Made by a program: the position numbers and the translations under genes
The notes under the pieces: generated by a model
What the model was told of the DNA's origin: nothing
Databases searched by the model: none
What the model saw: only the letters and a program-made list of their open reading frames with translations
Source: Bedellia somnulentella
Taxonomy: Eukaryota > Arthropoda > Insecta > Lepidoptera > Bedelliidae
Length of the DNA stretch: 64,000 bases
Direction of reading: 5' to 3'
Assembly (NCBI GenBank): GCA_963576735.1
Contig: OY755186.1
Location: 13,069,970-13,133,969 of the forward strand
Shown here: piece after piece, positions 1 through 10,414 of the stretch
How positions within the stretch are numbered: position 1 is the stretch's first letter
Layout of the letters: the number at the start of each line of letters is the position of its first letter

Positions 1-262
1 CTTTTCTAAAAAGATATGTGTGGTTAATTTATCATATTTGTTAACGGTGAGGAAAACATCGTGAGGAAACCTACATGGCTCAGTTGTACTTAGTCATGTG
101 ACAGTGTATTTGTACAAAACGTCGATAGGCCTGCCCCCTATCACATGAGTACACTGTCCAAGTAACACGTGGGTACTCTGAACTCCAGGTGACAATGTCA
201 CGTGATGTTCAGAAGTATAAGTACCTCTGCCAACCCCTTCGGGGATATTCGGCGTGATGTGT
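1..262 (+). mobile_element. SINE-B1, cut by the window edge
   Basis: Body and 3' half of the tRNA-derived SINE-B family. The tRNA-like head lies outside the window. It carries the family motifs GATAGGCCTGCCCCCTATC and CCCCTTCGGGG, then ATTCGGCGTGA. The usual TTATG tail is replaced by TGTGAGTC. Matched by eye to the intact copies at 897-1232 and 2758-3131. Confidence 0.85.
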
Positions 263-407
263 GAGTCTTTTAAGATATGGTAAATACAATGATACAAATA
301 ATTATTAATTTGGATGGCAATGTCAGTAGATGGAACAAGATTGTGTGCACAATAAGGGAATCATACTGAATTATCATGTATAAAAAGACTGATGGGCGTA
401 AATAAAG

Positions 408-628
408 CTCAAGACGGCTCGAAATCCCTAGAAGAGGTAGCCAGAGCTAAGGAAGTAGCAATTCCTCCGCCACTTTTGGAAGTTTAGTGGAGAAAAGATG
501 GTAAAATAAAAGCTGTTGGTGATATTTGAAAAATCTCTTAGAAAGCCTCAATACCCTTAGTCGCCTCTTACGTACATTCACGGGGAGAAATGGGGTGGTG
601 CTATTCAAAACCGACAGTTCACGGCCGA
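408..628 (-). mobile_element. SINE-A, diverged copy
   Basis: Reads on the minus strand as the SINE-A 5' end (CGGCCGTGAACTGTCGG) to AGGGATTTCGAGCC near 415. Older than most copies: several substitutions, a lost segment around the GGGCGATGCGG block, and no TATG tail. Confidence 0.75.
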
Positions 629-896
629 GATTATATACATCAATATATGCTGAGGTTATAGCTGTAAATATAAGTAAGTGCAAAATGTATTTTAATACAG
701 GTCAATAGAACAGTGCATAATAAACTTGTGAAATACAAAATATCTCCGTAGTATATACTCGTATCTCGTGCATACATAAACGGAGAACCTACGATTTCTA
801 AAGATAATATTAATAAATTCTATCCATATATTCATGCCCTTTCACTATGCCAGCTGTTTCGACCGTATCTAGTTAGATCGGCATTAGATTCATTCG

Positions 897-1232
897 CCGT
901 GATAGCTCAATGGGTAGAACACCGGTTAACGTGCAAACGACTAGTTCAAATCCCGGGTCGGGCCTACACCAATTTGTTTTTTGTAAAGACACGTGTGTGG
1001 TTAATTTATCATGGTTGTTAACGGTGAGGGAAAACATCGTGAGGAAACCCACATGACTGAGTTGAACTTAGTCATGTGACAGTGTATTCGTACAAAACGG
1101 CGATAGGCCTGCCCCCTATCACGTGAGTACACTGTCCATGCAAAACGTGGGTAGTAGTAGTAGTGGGTAGTAGAAGTATTAGTACCTCTGCCAATCCCTT
1201 CGGGGATATTCGGCGTGAACGTTTATGTTATG
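897..1232 (+). mobile_element. SINE-B1, complete, with target-site duplication
   Basis: tRNA-like head with an A box (TAGCTCAATGGGTAG) and a B box (GTTCAAATCCCGG), the family body, a 3' hairpin CCCTTCGGGG, then CGGCGTGAACG and TTATGTTATG. A perfect 12-bp target-site duplication, TAGATTCATTCG, lies at 885-896 and 1233-1244. This fixes both ends of the family and shows retrotransposition. An irregular GTAGTAGTAG insertion sits near 1151. Confidence 0.92.
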
Positions 1233-1316
1233 TAGATTCATTCGATGTTCCACTGTAATGGTTCGCGGTTTGGGCAAATACTCTTAGAACCATTGAAAAA
1301 AAGATTTACTATAGCC

Positions 1317-1448
1317 CAATACATACTGAGCCGCGCCGGGCCGCTGACATTTGTCAGTACCTTTTGCGGGCAGTCTAGTTTTCATACTCAGGCCACCGGG
1401 TTATGTCGCTGGGCAATGTTGACAGCCCGGCGGGCTCAATGTGTATTG
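1317..1448. repeat. Inverted-repeat element, MITE-like
   Basis: CAATACATACTGAGCC at the left is matched in reverse by GGCTCAATGTGTATTG at the right. The arms extend about 30-40 bp into GC-rich CCGGGC/GCCCGG. The core is about 70 bp. No clear target-site duplication was found, so the superfamily is undetermined. Confidence 0.45.
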
Positions 1449-1548
1449 TACCTAAGAAGAACTAACCCTAACTTACACATAGTACTGGAACTACGAAAAA
1501 AGAGTGGCCAGACGTTTAAAATGAAGTTTTTTGTGTAGTAGGAAGTTT

Positions 1549-1752
1549 TTTATCTTATTGTTAACGGTGAGGAAACAGATAACAGATGGTCATATGGCAG
1601 TGTATTCGTTTAAAAGGACGCGGCAATAGACTTCTTATCACGTGACTAACACTGGCCAAGTTAGTACTTTTAATTACATGTATCAAATCTTGCTTGATGC
1701 TCAGAAGGGTATCTCTGGCAACCCTTTGGGAACATACAGCATTAACGGTGCG
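1549..1752 (+). mobile_element. SINE-B, decayed copy
   Basis: Begins at TTGTTAACGGTGAGGAAA and keeps, in order, the CATATGGCAGTGTATTCG, TATCACGTGA and GGCAACCCTTTGGGAACAT blocks. The head is missing and divergence is much greater than in 897-1232. Confidence 0.7.
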
Positions 1753-2258
1753 TCATAAAAACAGACTGACGAATTTCCGTAACTAATATTGGATACAGTT
1801 GTAATTTCTAGTCCTGTAGTTTAATGTAAGCTTAGTTAAGACAATGATGATGTTTATGCCTAAAGAATAGGTGGTTGATATGGTTGAAAACTCATCCTTT
1901 GAAGAAAACGACTATTAAATGATATAATAACTTTACTCACTTAAATTACTATTGAATGTACATTATTTGATGCATTGATCACAAGTTGCTCTCCCGAGCG
2001 TCCACACCAGGAATTAATCTTAATCTCTCTATTGTATTCTATTTTTCTTTGTGGCTTCTATCGTGAATTCATCTTTCCCAATTCATAACACTCATCTTGA
2101 CATTGACATAAATTGACAGGTGACGGCACGCTGTCGGTGTTGCCAATTTATAAATATATGACAATCCAAGGTTCTAAAAGCAGTTAAGAAATTAGTTGTT
2201 TCAAAGCTCTGCACTGGTACACCTTTTTATTAATGTCATGAGTATGTTTATTTATTTT
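1753..2258. other. No recognisable feature
   Basis: AT-rich sequence with no long reading frame and no match to the repeat families recognised elsewhere in the window. Confidence 0.5.
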
Positions 2259-2487
2259 CCGTGTAGTGCCGGCTTGGAATTTCACTACCTCTTTCTACTC
2301 GGGTGTCGTAAGAGGCGACTTAGGGTATTCGGGCTCATTAAGTGATTGTTCCCATCACCATACGATACTGATTTCTACCATCTTGTTCCCATCAACTTTC
2401 AAATGTGGCCGAGGAGTTTCTAGCTCTAAAATTCTGACTACCCCTTTTTGGGACTTATGGTCGTAAGTATATGTATGTGTGTATATT
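2259..2487 (+). mobile_element. SINE-A2
   Basis: Subfamily A2, shown by CCGTGTAGTGCCGGC, a CGGGTGTCGTAAGAGGCGAC block, CTTGTTCCCATCAAC and CTTATGGTCGTAAGTATATG. Ends in a TATGTGTGTA tail. Some internal bases around the B-box-like position are lost. Confidence 0.85.
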
Positions 2488-2523
2488 TTTATTGTTGATT
2501 TATTATACAATTAATTATTAATT

Positions 2524-2757
2524 GCTGTGTAGTGTCGGCGTAGAATAGCATCACCCCATTTCTTTTGGTGGGTGTACGTAAGAGGCGACTAACGGTGTTG
2601 GGGCTTTTAAGGGATTTTTGGGGATGCGGTTGGAGACCCATCACCAACAACCTTTATTATACCACCTTTTCCCCACGCAACTTCCAAATGTGGCTAAGGC
2701 TTTTCTAGCCTTAAAGCTCTGGCTACCCCTTTTTGGTATTTATGACCTTAAGTATGT
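2524..2757 (+). mobile_element. SINE-A1, interrupted in its tail by SINE-B
   Basis: Full A1 head (GCTGTGTAGTGTCGGC) through GGTATTTATGACCTTAAGTATGT. The tail is split by the minus-strand SINE-B at 2758-3131 and resumes at about 3132-3155. The GGTTGGAGACC block, similar to a pol III B box, is intact. Confidence 0.88.
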
Positions 2758-3131
2758 AAACATAATAACATAACATAACATAAACGTTCACGCCTAATAT
2801 CCCTGAAGGGGTTGGCAGAGGTACTAATACTTCTGAACATCACGTGACTTTGTCACCTGGTGTTCAGAGTACCCACGTTTTGCATGGACAGTGTACTCAC
2901 GTGATAGGGGGCAGGCCTATCGCCGTTTGTACGAATACACTGTCACATGACTAAGTACAACTCAGCCATGTGGGTTTCCTCACGATGTATTCCCTCACCG
3001 TTAACAACCATGATAAATTAACCACACATATGTCTTTAGAAAAGACAAATTGGTGTAGGCCCGACCCGGGATTTGAACACTAGTCGCTTGCACGAGAACC
3101 GAGTGTTCTACCCACTGGGCTATCACGGTTG
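2758..3131 (-). mobile_element. SINE-B1, complete, nested in a SINE-A tail
   Basis: On the minus strand: CAACCGTGATAGCCCAGTGG head, B box GTTCAAATCCCGGG, body, hairpin CCCCTTCAGGGAT and a TTATGTTATG tail. A perfect 11-bp target-site duplication CTTAAGTATGT lies at 2747-2757 and 3132-3142. The target is the 3' tail of SINE-A1, so SINE-B landed later. Confidence 0.93.
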
Positions 3132-3155
3132 CTTAAGTATGTGTACCTATGTATA

Positions 3156-3709
3156 TTTATTTTTGTTGATTTATTATACATTACTTTACTATCAAACAAA
3201 CATAGTTTTAAACGTAATCTGCACAAAACGTATGCAAAATACGAATACGACAAAACGCAATTTAGAACACTTGTACATTTCGCAAGTTCGCAGCAGTGGT
3301 AGTGTATGTGCGATCTTTATCACAATCTACCGTGTTTGTACATCGCCGGGGGCTTAGCGTCTGTTACTAGTATTACTTTGGATCAAAGGTTTTCAATATA
3401 TTACGGGGAAAATTGCTATTGTCTTGTAAGGTTTTCGATTTTGTAAAAACTTCGGAGTAAGTGTGTGGAACGACCAATTGATGCACTTTGAAGTCAAGCT
3501 TAGCCTGTTACGATATAAAACCAACACAAAATTTAACCTTGTATTGACAGTTGGAAACGTCTACCAGACTAAGAGCTAAATTCTTATAAAATAATTTACT
3601 ATGTATAGAATAACACTTAACCATTACTTCCCGTCGTTTGGTAGGTAATAACTATTTTTTGAATATTGTGCTTAAAGAACTATCACTAATTCACTAATGA
3701 AACATTTTA
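3156..3709. other. No recognisable feature
   Basis: Mostly unique AT-rich sequence. Frames here are short and have no recognisable protein content. Confidence 0.45.
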
Positions 3710-3798
3710 CTCACTTAACATTCAAAAGTGACTGAGGAGTTTCTCATTCTGAAAGCTCTAGCTACCTTTTGTAGGATATCTGACCGCAAGTGTAGGGA
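3710..3798 (+). mobile_element. SINE-A, 3' fragment
   Basis: Matches the SINE-A 3' third: ACATTCAAAAGTGACTGAGG, then CTCTAGCTACC and ATATCTGACCGCAAGTGT. The head is absent. Confidence 0.6.
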
Positions 3799-3817
3799 AT
3801 AGGTAGGTTATTAAAAT

Positions 3818-4139
3818 ACATACATACATATACTCACGCCATTAGTTCCCATTGGGGTAGGCAGAGACTATTGATCGCCACTTAGTACGATCCTGACAAA
3901 CCTCTCTAGCTTCGTTTACATCCATCAATCTTTTCATACATGCTCTTTTATTCTTCATACTTCGGACGCCAGCCTTTTTGAGCACACTCTCAATTTGGTC
4001 CAAGTGTGTTCTCCGTGGTCGTCCTCTACTAACATTACCATCCACAGTAGCTCTATAGATCCCTTTTACCAATTTTCTATCATCCATCCTCTCTATGTGC
4101 CCAAACCATCTCAACATTCCTTTTTCTATCCTTCTTACA
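3818..4139 (-). mobile_element. RTE-P LINE, 3' end with C-terminal reading frame
   Basis: A 5'-truncated RTE-clade LINE. The minus-strand frame 3842-4117 (91 aa) is the extreme C-terminus of the reverse-transcriptase polyprotein, with MLRWFGHIERMDD, SRGRPRRTHLDQI and the end SAYPNGN-stop. The stop lies about 20 bp from the 3' terminus, which ends TGGCGTGAGTATATGTATG. It has no catalytic residues and cannot act alone. A rough ATTAAA-type flank duplication is possible at both sides. Confidence 0.85.
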
Positions 4140-4227
4140 ATTAAATAATACTTATAAATTAATAATACTTATACGTTATTAAAATAATACTTCACTTTTT
4201 CACATATTGGTACTTTTAACACAGTAT

Positions 4228-4440
4228 GCTGTGTAGTGTCAGCTTAAAATAGCACTAACCCATTTCTATCCGTGAGTGTAAGTAAGAGGCGACTATTGGG
4301 CGATGCGGTTGGAGACCCACGACCAACAACCTAACATCCTTGCCCCACTCAACTTCCAAAAGTGCCTAGGTATTTCTTATTCCAAAACTCTAGCCACCTC
4401 TGCTAAGGATGAATAGCCGTGAGTATATAAAGTAAGTAAG
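4228..4440 (+). mobile_element. SINE-A1 with internal deletion
   Basis: Starts GCTGTGTAGTGTCAGC and ends ATAGCCGTGAGTATATA. Relative to full copies it lacks the GGTATTGGGGCTTTTAAGG stretch, jumping from GAGGCGACTA straight to TTGGGCGATGCGG. Confidence 0.8.
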
Positions 4441-4969
4441 AAACAAAGAAATATATATTCATTGCTAAGCATGGGTAAACAATACACGAAGAAGAAACTT
4501 ATATTGGAGTTTAACTGCTGTTGATTCTGTTAATCCCAAGTCGGGATACCAAGAGCATCAAATATAAAAAACTTGGCCGGTTTTGAAAGTTGATTGAGAA
4601 GAATGTTGTTAAAATAAAGTATTGTCATCTACACGTACAAAATATCTTTTTATTTCGTATATTTATCAACAAAGGATAAGTTTTTGTTCAGCAATTTATT
4701 CTTCTTATAATATATGCATATTTAGGTCTAAAACCCGATATTCTAGTGAGATAGTGTGTGCAAAATAACGGTGAGTTTAATGTAATACAATGCGCATTAT
4801 ATGGGCGAGAGTGAGAATTGAAGCCCGCAGGATATTCGCTGCCGTCTCATGCACGCCGATCTACGAAGAATGTACAATATTAATGTGTATTATAGCGTAA
4901 TCCTTTTTATATTTAAAAAGCACTTCTGATGTCTTATGGCACGTATTTTAGTTATAGGTTACATTGAAA
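4441..4969. other. No recognisable feature
   Basis: AT-rich. The piece GAGAATTGAAGCCCGCAGGA near 4812 is slightly tRNA-like but has no foldable cloverleaf. No other signal was found. Confidence 0.4.
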
Positions 4970-5075
4970 TGAATCTAGGCGAAGCTCGAGTGATTTGTCA
5001 GGATCGTGCAAAATGGCGATCGATAGTCAATGCTAAACCCTTTGGGAATTAAAGGTCCGAGCGTGTATGTATATA
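4970..5075 (+). mobile_element. RTE-P LINE, decayed 3' fragment
   Basis: Contains GATCGTGCAAAATGGCGATC then GCTAAACCCTTTGGGAATTA and GTGTATGTATATAT, aligning with the RTE-P C-terminal codons and tail. Substitutions in the 3' hairpin make it an old copy. Confidence 0.65.
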
Positions 5076-6740
5076 TACATAAAAACAAAATATCTTATGT
5101 ATTATTTCGGCGGTGGCTATAGAGAGCTTTTGCTCAGCATCTTTGCTATTACATGGCTCCAGAAGAGGCTGAAAAATGTCTTGTTCTGAATCCTTAAACC
5201 CCTCCGGTTTTAAAGCGTGAGTATTGGTAATTTAATAGGTCTTATTGACTCATTATATCGTCGGTTAAGTATCCCATACCGCAAGTCCTTTATTGTATTT
5301 ATTTTGGAGACTTTGTGGTATGTAAAAATAAAAAAAAAATAAAAAAAATCATTTATTTCAGGCAACGGTGACCCATATAAACAGACATAAGAAAAACCAC
5401 ACAATAAGATTACAATTATTAAAAGTTGAAATAATGTATGTACGTGCTCATTTATTTCGTGTTGAACAATCCCCGAAAATATAATGCTACTGTTTGTTAA
5501 TTTGAAATAATTAAATTTATTTAAAATACTAATAAACTGTATTTTAAATTGCAGATCTTTAGTGAAGGGTTTTCTAGATAGCTTACTTTGGCATACACAA
5601 TTTTATTTTTTCGCAATGTGATTAGAAGGCCGAAAATGACAATGACTCTATTTTATGTCTTAATGAATTATTTTTCTAATAAAGTATTGTACTCACGATT
5701 GAAATTTATTACACTCAAAAAGTCAGAAATTTTTATATCGCTAATAATATTAGTATTAGTTCATATATTCGTTTTGATTATTCTCATTCTTACCATTATT
5801 TTGTTTCGTTCAGTCCCCTATTTCACCAACATGACAATTGTCAGTGACATTTGTCGGCTGAGATATGTCAGTAAGTAGAGACAACTGATAAGTTTGAAAA
5901 ATATTTCGTGTAGAAATAGTTCTTAACATGACAGGCATAATGTTACAATTGTTGATAACTTGATCTTATGACAATTATGTTGTGAAACAAGGACAATTTT
6001 GCCAACTCAAAATATTTGTAGATTTGTCGGAAATTATTGACATGAGATCGAGGGTGTGTCAGTCTAACGTGAGTTGTAATTTTTAAGTTACAAAATGGCG
6101 CTTCGTGAAAGCAATAGTAGTGGCACTGATTGTGATTTATATCTGGGATAATGTATAGAGAACAAATAAATTTCTCCTCCGACATATCTGAATTTGCGTT
6201 TAAGGAAAAATTTTGGAAAAGTATAACAAGTGTCGAATATTTAACATATGAAATCGACGCAGTCATAGTTTTTCTTGACAATTCTCCTCAACCCTGGTTT
6301 TATAAATATAATTTTTAATATTTCAAAATACTTACACCATATTTTGAGGTCTTACCTGCATACTTTAAATAAGAATAAGGTATTGTTTGAGTTTAATTTA
6401 TTTCTCACCCACATACTCACGTTCCACTACGTTTCTCAGCAAATCAAGTTATTTATAAAACGCCACATCAAAAACATCTGCATCCAGTATCAAATTTATA
6501 AGCACCCATGCCAGTAAGAATGTTATGAGTTGCATTGGCCGTTTGTCAGTACGTGCGAAGCAATATTATGAAACCTGTGGCACGCTCCTCTACTTTATTA
6601 TCTTCGGAACCTACAAATATGTCACTTCGTGCTATTTAGCTTACATATAAAGTTTCGTGGCCTTGTCAGGTGTGGCTCGCAGATAGATGGATTCGAGATA
6701 AATATTTGTTGTCATAACATAGCTTAAGACCTTATTTAAG
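5076..6740. other. Long AT-rich stretch without a recognised gene
   Basis: Reading frames such as 5588-5878 (+) and 5943-6281 (-) have low-complexity, hydrophobic compositions typical of AT-rich noncoding DNA, and no domain is recognised. Poly-A rich tracts lie at 5328-5350. Nothing matches the window's repeat families. Confidence 0.45.
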
Positions 6741-6850
6741 AATGTATATTTGTATAAAAACATACATACTCACGGCTATAAATACCTGGAAGGGGTAGCC
6801 AGCCACAGCCACTTTTGGAAATTGAACAGGGAAAAGATTTTAATATAATA
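6741..6850 (-). mobile_element. SINE-A 3' part; left direct repeat around SINE-B
   Basis: The minus-strand SINE-A 3' portion (tail, GCCGTGAGTATGTATG, CCCCTTCCAGG). It is followed by AAGATTTTAATATAA, which recurs after the SINE-B at 6851-7130. Together with 7135-7262 it forms a long direct repeat. This copy lacks about 22 bp present in the other (the AGCTTCGGACTCTGAAATT block). Confidence 0.75.
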
Positions 6851-7130
6851 ATAATAACATAACATAAACGTTCACGCCGAATATCCCCGAAGGGGTTGGC
6901 AGAGGTACTAATACTTCTGAACATCACGTGACTTTGACACCTGGTATTCAGAGTACCCACGTTTTGCATGGACAGTGTACTCACGTGATAGGGGGCAGGC
7001 CTATCGCCGTTTTGTACGAATACACTGTCACATGACTAAGTACAACTCAGCCATGTGGGTTTCCCCACGATGTTTTCCCTCACCGTTAGCAACTATGATA
7101 AATTAACCACACATATGACTTTAGAAAAGA
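6851..7130 (-). mobile_element. SINE-B1, 5'-truncated
   Basis: On the minus strand the copy starts at about CTTTTCTAAAGTCATATGTG (no tRNA head) and runs through the CCCCTTCGGGG hairpin into a TTATGTTATGTTATTATTA tail. It is flanked by the direct repeats 6741-6850 and 7135-7262. Confidence 0.88.
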
Positions 7131-7134
7131 TAAT

Positions 7135-7262
7135 GATGTATATTAGTATAAAAAAAACATACTCTCGGCTATAAATACCTGGAAGGGGTAGCCAGAGCTT
7201 CGGACTCTGAAATTCCTCAGCCACTTTTGGAAATTGAATAGGAAAAAGATTTTAATATAAAA
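7135..7262 (-). mobile_element. SINE-A 3' part; right direct repeat around SINE-B
   Basis: Repeats the sequence of 6741-6850 (GTATATTAGTATAAAAAAAA flank, TCGGCTATAAATACCTGG, AAGATTTTAATATAA) on the far side of the SINE-B. Consistent with one ancestral SINE-A split by an unusually long target duplication. Confidence 0.75.
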
Positions 7263-7482
7263 GTTGTATTAAACTTACTTATTATCCGAGTTGTAATGCC
7301 TAAGGGTGTTGAATGCGTCGTGGAAGCATTTTTTAGCTAATATCAAAATTATGGGTTTCCGAGTTCATTGCCAACAACATTATAAGTAGGTACTATATAC
7401 CTTTTTCGCATTATATTGTAGTGTAAGATACCTATGGACCAAAATGTGGTAATGCTGTTTCAAGTCGACTACTATATACTTA

Positions 7483-7620
7483 CGCCCGAATTCTGGATTG
7501 AGTATTCAAACTGAGAACGACTTAAGTATCGTTTGGTTGCATTCAGTTGTTAAGATTTCAATGCGACAGAACGATACTTAAGTTGTTCTCAGCTGGAATA
7601 TTCAATTCAGAAATCGGTCG
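7483..7620. mobile_element. 138-bp palindromic MITE, copy 1
   Basis: Almost the whole element is an inverted repeat: CGCCCGAATTCTGGATTGAG at the left is matched by the complement of TTCAATTCAGAAATCGGTCG at the right, and the CTTAAGTATCGTT block is paired inside. It is flanked by a 3-bp TTA duplication (7480-7482, 7621-7623). A TWA duplication is known for the PIF/Harbinger superfamily. The assignment is by duplication only, since no transposase is present. Confidence 0.8.
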
Positions 7621-7623
7621 TTA

Positions 7624-8225
7624 ATCTTGAATCTGTGGTCAACTTATATAAGCATATGCGACAGTTCGTTATATTTTATCGGACAACGAAAGAAAGGTTT
7701 TTAATTAGCTAGTCAGTCCATGTTTTTTTTTTAAATAAAATAAAATTTTGTCCATTTGATTCCAGTGTTATTCATAAATACAGCATACCTAGCTCTACTC
7801 GTAAGTGTTCTACAAGGACTTATATCAGTGTGATACATTGCGGTAGCCTCTATACGTTTTAATCCTCAATCATTCTAACCATACCTTTTTGGGATAAAAG
7901 CCATGAGATTGGAGTATGTTTCTTGTAATGTAATTGCTTTTGCCCTTAACAATCTCAGCTAAAAATATATTTCTATGAATTTTGTGTGAAGAAAATTAGT
8001 TTTTTTGAGGAGAAACCTTCAGAATGACCATTTCTTAGTCAAACCTATAAACTAATAATAAAACAAACACGATTCATAATCATTTTACATTATGTCAATC
8101 TAAATGGGAGCGTTCATCAAAATTAAAGAGCATCTCACATGCTCATTCAAAAAGTGACAAACAAAAAATGTGAACGGATATATGAGTGTGGTATTCAGTA
8201 AACGCCACTTAAAATAAGAGAGATT
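7624..8225. other. No recognisable feature
   Basis: AT-rich unique-looking sequence between the MITE and the CpG-dense block. No supported gene. Confidence 0.4.
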
Positions 8226-8960
8226 AATTTAAGTCCCATCGCTCGTATGAATAATCTTCGTCGCTCGGCCGAGGCCGTGACAGATCGGCCGCATAGACCA
8301 CTCACAATGACGACACATAAGACAAAAAAGGGAGTAACGAACTTGCATCAAACCACCTCGATTTATTACCGCAGCGAGCGTAGGCGGCAACTAAAAATTA
8401 ACCATAAACATACCAACTACCGTTTGTCTAGATTTTAAAATTTCTTCGCTAGCAAAATAGCCGAGATTAAGAGTATTGTTGCCTCGGGACTCTCTTATAC
8501 TATAAACGCTTATTAGAATTTATACTCGTTGCGAGCACCTACTTATTCTCTGAGCACGTTTGATGTAGTGGTTGTCGTTTTTAAGAACACCCTGAGACTA
8601 TCATCGGTTTTATTAGAGGAGGAAATATGAGCGTCGTTTTGATGGGGACTCGTCCGGCGCTTGTTAGTCTCGCTCGGGGCTTCTGAACGCAAAATAGGAT
8701 AATTCTGCGCGTAATTCGAGCTGTCGTCGGGTATCAGCCTATGGTGACGAGGCTGCGAGTGCCGATAATGCGTGCGCTCAAAAATACGTTGGGATAATAC
8801 GTAGCATTAGAGTGGATCGGTAGTCAAGGCTGTTCGGTAGCGAGCGACGGAACCGTAATGGGTGGGTTTTGGACTGGGCGGAGTTCGATAGCTTGGCCGC
8901 TCTTGCGAAATCTTTAAGAATTCTCGATAGGAAGGGATACTCGACCGACACGACAATTGG
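8226..8960. other. CpG-dense block of unknown nature
   Basis: Much richer in CpG than its surroundings, for example GTCGCTCGGCCGAGGCCGTG near 8271 and GGGACTCGTCCGGCGC near 8645. The only open frame, 8247-8438 (+, 63 aa), is short and unrecognised. It could be a promoter region, a decayed foreign insertion or an exon remnant; the sequence does not decide between these. Confidence 0.35.
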
Positions 8961-9627
8961 TCTACTGTACGACAGCTTGATATATGAAACTATTACCGTG
9001 TTTTACTATCAAATAATAACGTATTGAATGAATAAGATTCTGTTGTTTCAAGTCGGTGGAACTAATTTACTTGTAACTTGTTCTTATTAAGTAATCCCGC
9101 GGTGGAGTTCCATTAATTTTGTAATCGAGCGAGTAAATTGTTTTGTTTCATGTCGTAAACCTGCCTATGTGGTTTTTACATTTATCACGACGCTAAGTGT
9201 TGACACTAAACATAACTTAGGTACTACCAACAAATATTCCAAAGCAAAAACGCGATAGATTTAACCTGTTATATTGGTTTGGCTGGAATGGCAGTGATAA
9301 AGAGCTTAGAGTGATTTTGAACAATAAGTTACAACCCTTAGATAGTAATGTATTAGAATTAAGGTCATTCTTTTAATGTACATAATTAAACATGGCAAAA
9401 TAAATAATTTTGTTTAATTAAATACCAAATTATTTCTATTCTTAATTTAAAAGCAACTAATTAATTGAATTAAAAATACTATGTTTAGCAAATTAATACA
9501 ATATTCTTAGGCATACTTAGAATGTATGGAATACCAGTATGGTAGTAAGAAAATGGACTCACTGTATTTTGCTAACCGTGAACTTTTAGTCTTTCTGAGT
9601 ATGATATAAATGAAGTTATTTTAGGAA
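8961..9627. other. No recognisable feature
   Basis: AT-rich spacer with no reading frame of note and no family match. Confidence 0.4.
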
Positions 9628-9999
9628 CAACCGTGATAGCCCAGTGGGTAGAACACTCGGTTATCGTGCAAACGACTAGTGTTCAAATCCTGGGTCGGGC
9701 CTACACCAATTTGTCTTTTCTAAAGACATATGTGTGGTTAATTTATCATGGTTGTTAACGGTGAGGGAAAACATCGTGAGGAAACCCACATGGCTGAGTT
9801 GTACTTAGTCATGTGACAGTGTATTCGTACAAAACGGCGATAGGCCTGCCCCCTATCACGTGAGTACACTGTCCATGCAAAACGTGGGTATTTTGAACAC
9901 CAGGTGACAAAGTCACGTGATGTTCAGAAGTATTAGTACCTCTGCCAACCCCTTCGGGGATATTCGGCGTGAACGTTTATGTTTATGTTATGTTATGTT
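9628..9999 (+). mobile_element. SINE-B1, complete
   Basis: Near-consensus copy: head CAACCGTGATAGCCCAGTGG, B box GTTCAAATCCTGGG, body, CCCCTTCGGGGATATTCGG, GTGAACG, and a TTATG tail of several units. GTTATTTTA occurs on both sides, but the left copy is not directly adjacent, so the target duplication is uncertain. Confidence 0.92.
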
Positions 10000-10002
10000 A
10001 TT

Positions 10003-10373
10003 TTATTGATGGGGCGAATTTTAAATATTTATTTTGTCTAACTTTCCAAAAGTAGTTTTTTGATTGCAATGCCCTAGCTACGCTTTTTGGCATTTATAGC
10101 CGTGCTAACGAAAACATGATTATGTTTACCCTTTCATAAGTTTAGAACCTCAATCGCAGGCCAAGATTTTTAATTTTGAGACCAAATCCTTCATATTTAC
10201 ATAGCTTACAAATGAAGTTTTACTGTAGTGATTACAAAAGTTTCAAATCAAAATAACTAAAAATGATAATTAATTACATATTTTTAATCAAATGCGACTT
10301 TGACCCTTATGTCTGATTCGCAAATACCAGCAAGTCGAAAAGATTACCTACAATATAACAATATCGCTTTTGC
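10003..10373. other. Mostly unique sequence with a possible SINE-A scrap
   Basis: The part TTCCAAAAGTAG...GCCCTAGCTACGC...TTATAGCCGTG (about 10046-10105) resembles a decayed SINE-A 3' end. The remainder shows nothing. Confidence 0.4.
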
Positions 10374-10402
10374 CATATATTCCCGTAGGAGTAACAGAGG
10401 TA
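10374..10402 (-). mobile_element. SINE-B 3'-end scrap
   Basis: CATATATTCCCGTAGGAGTA followed by ACAGAGGTAC matches the reverse complement of the SINE-B 3' hairpin region, with substitutions. Confidence 0.45.
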
Positions 10403-10414
10403 CTATTTTGTTTT

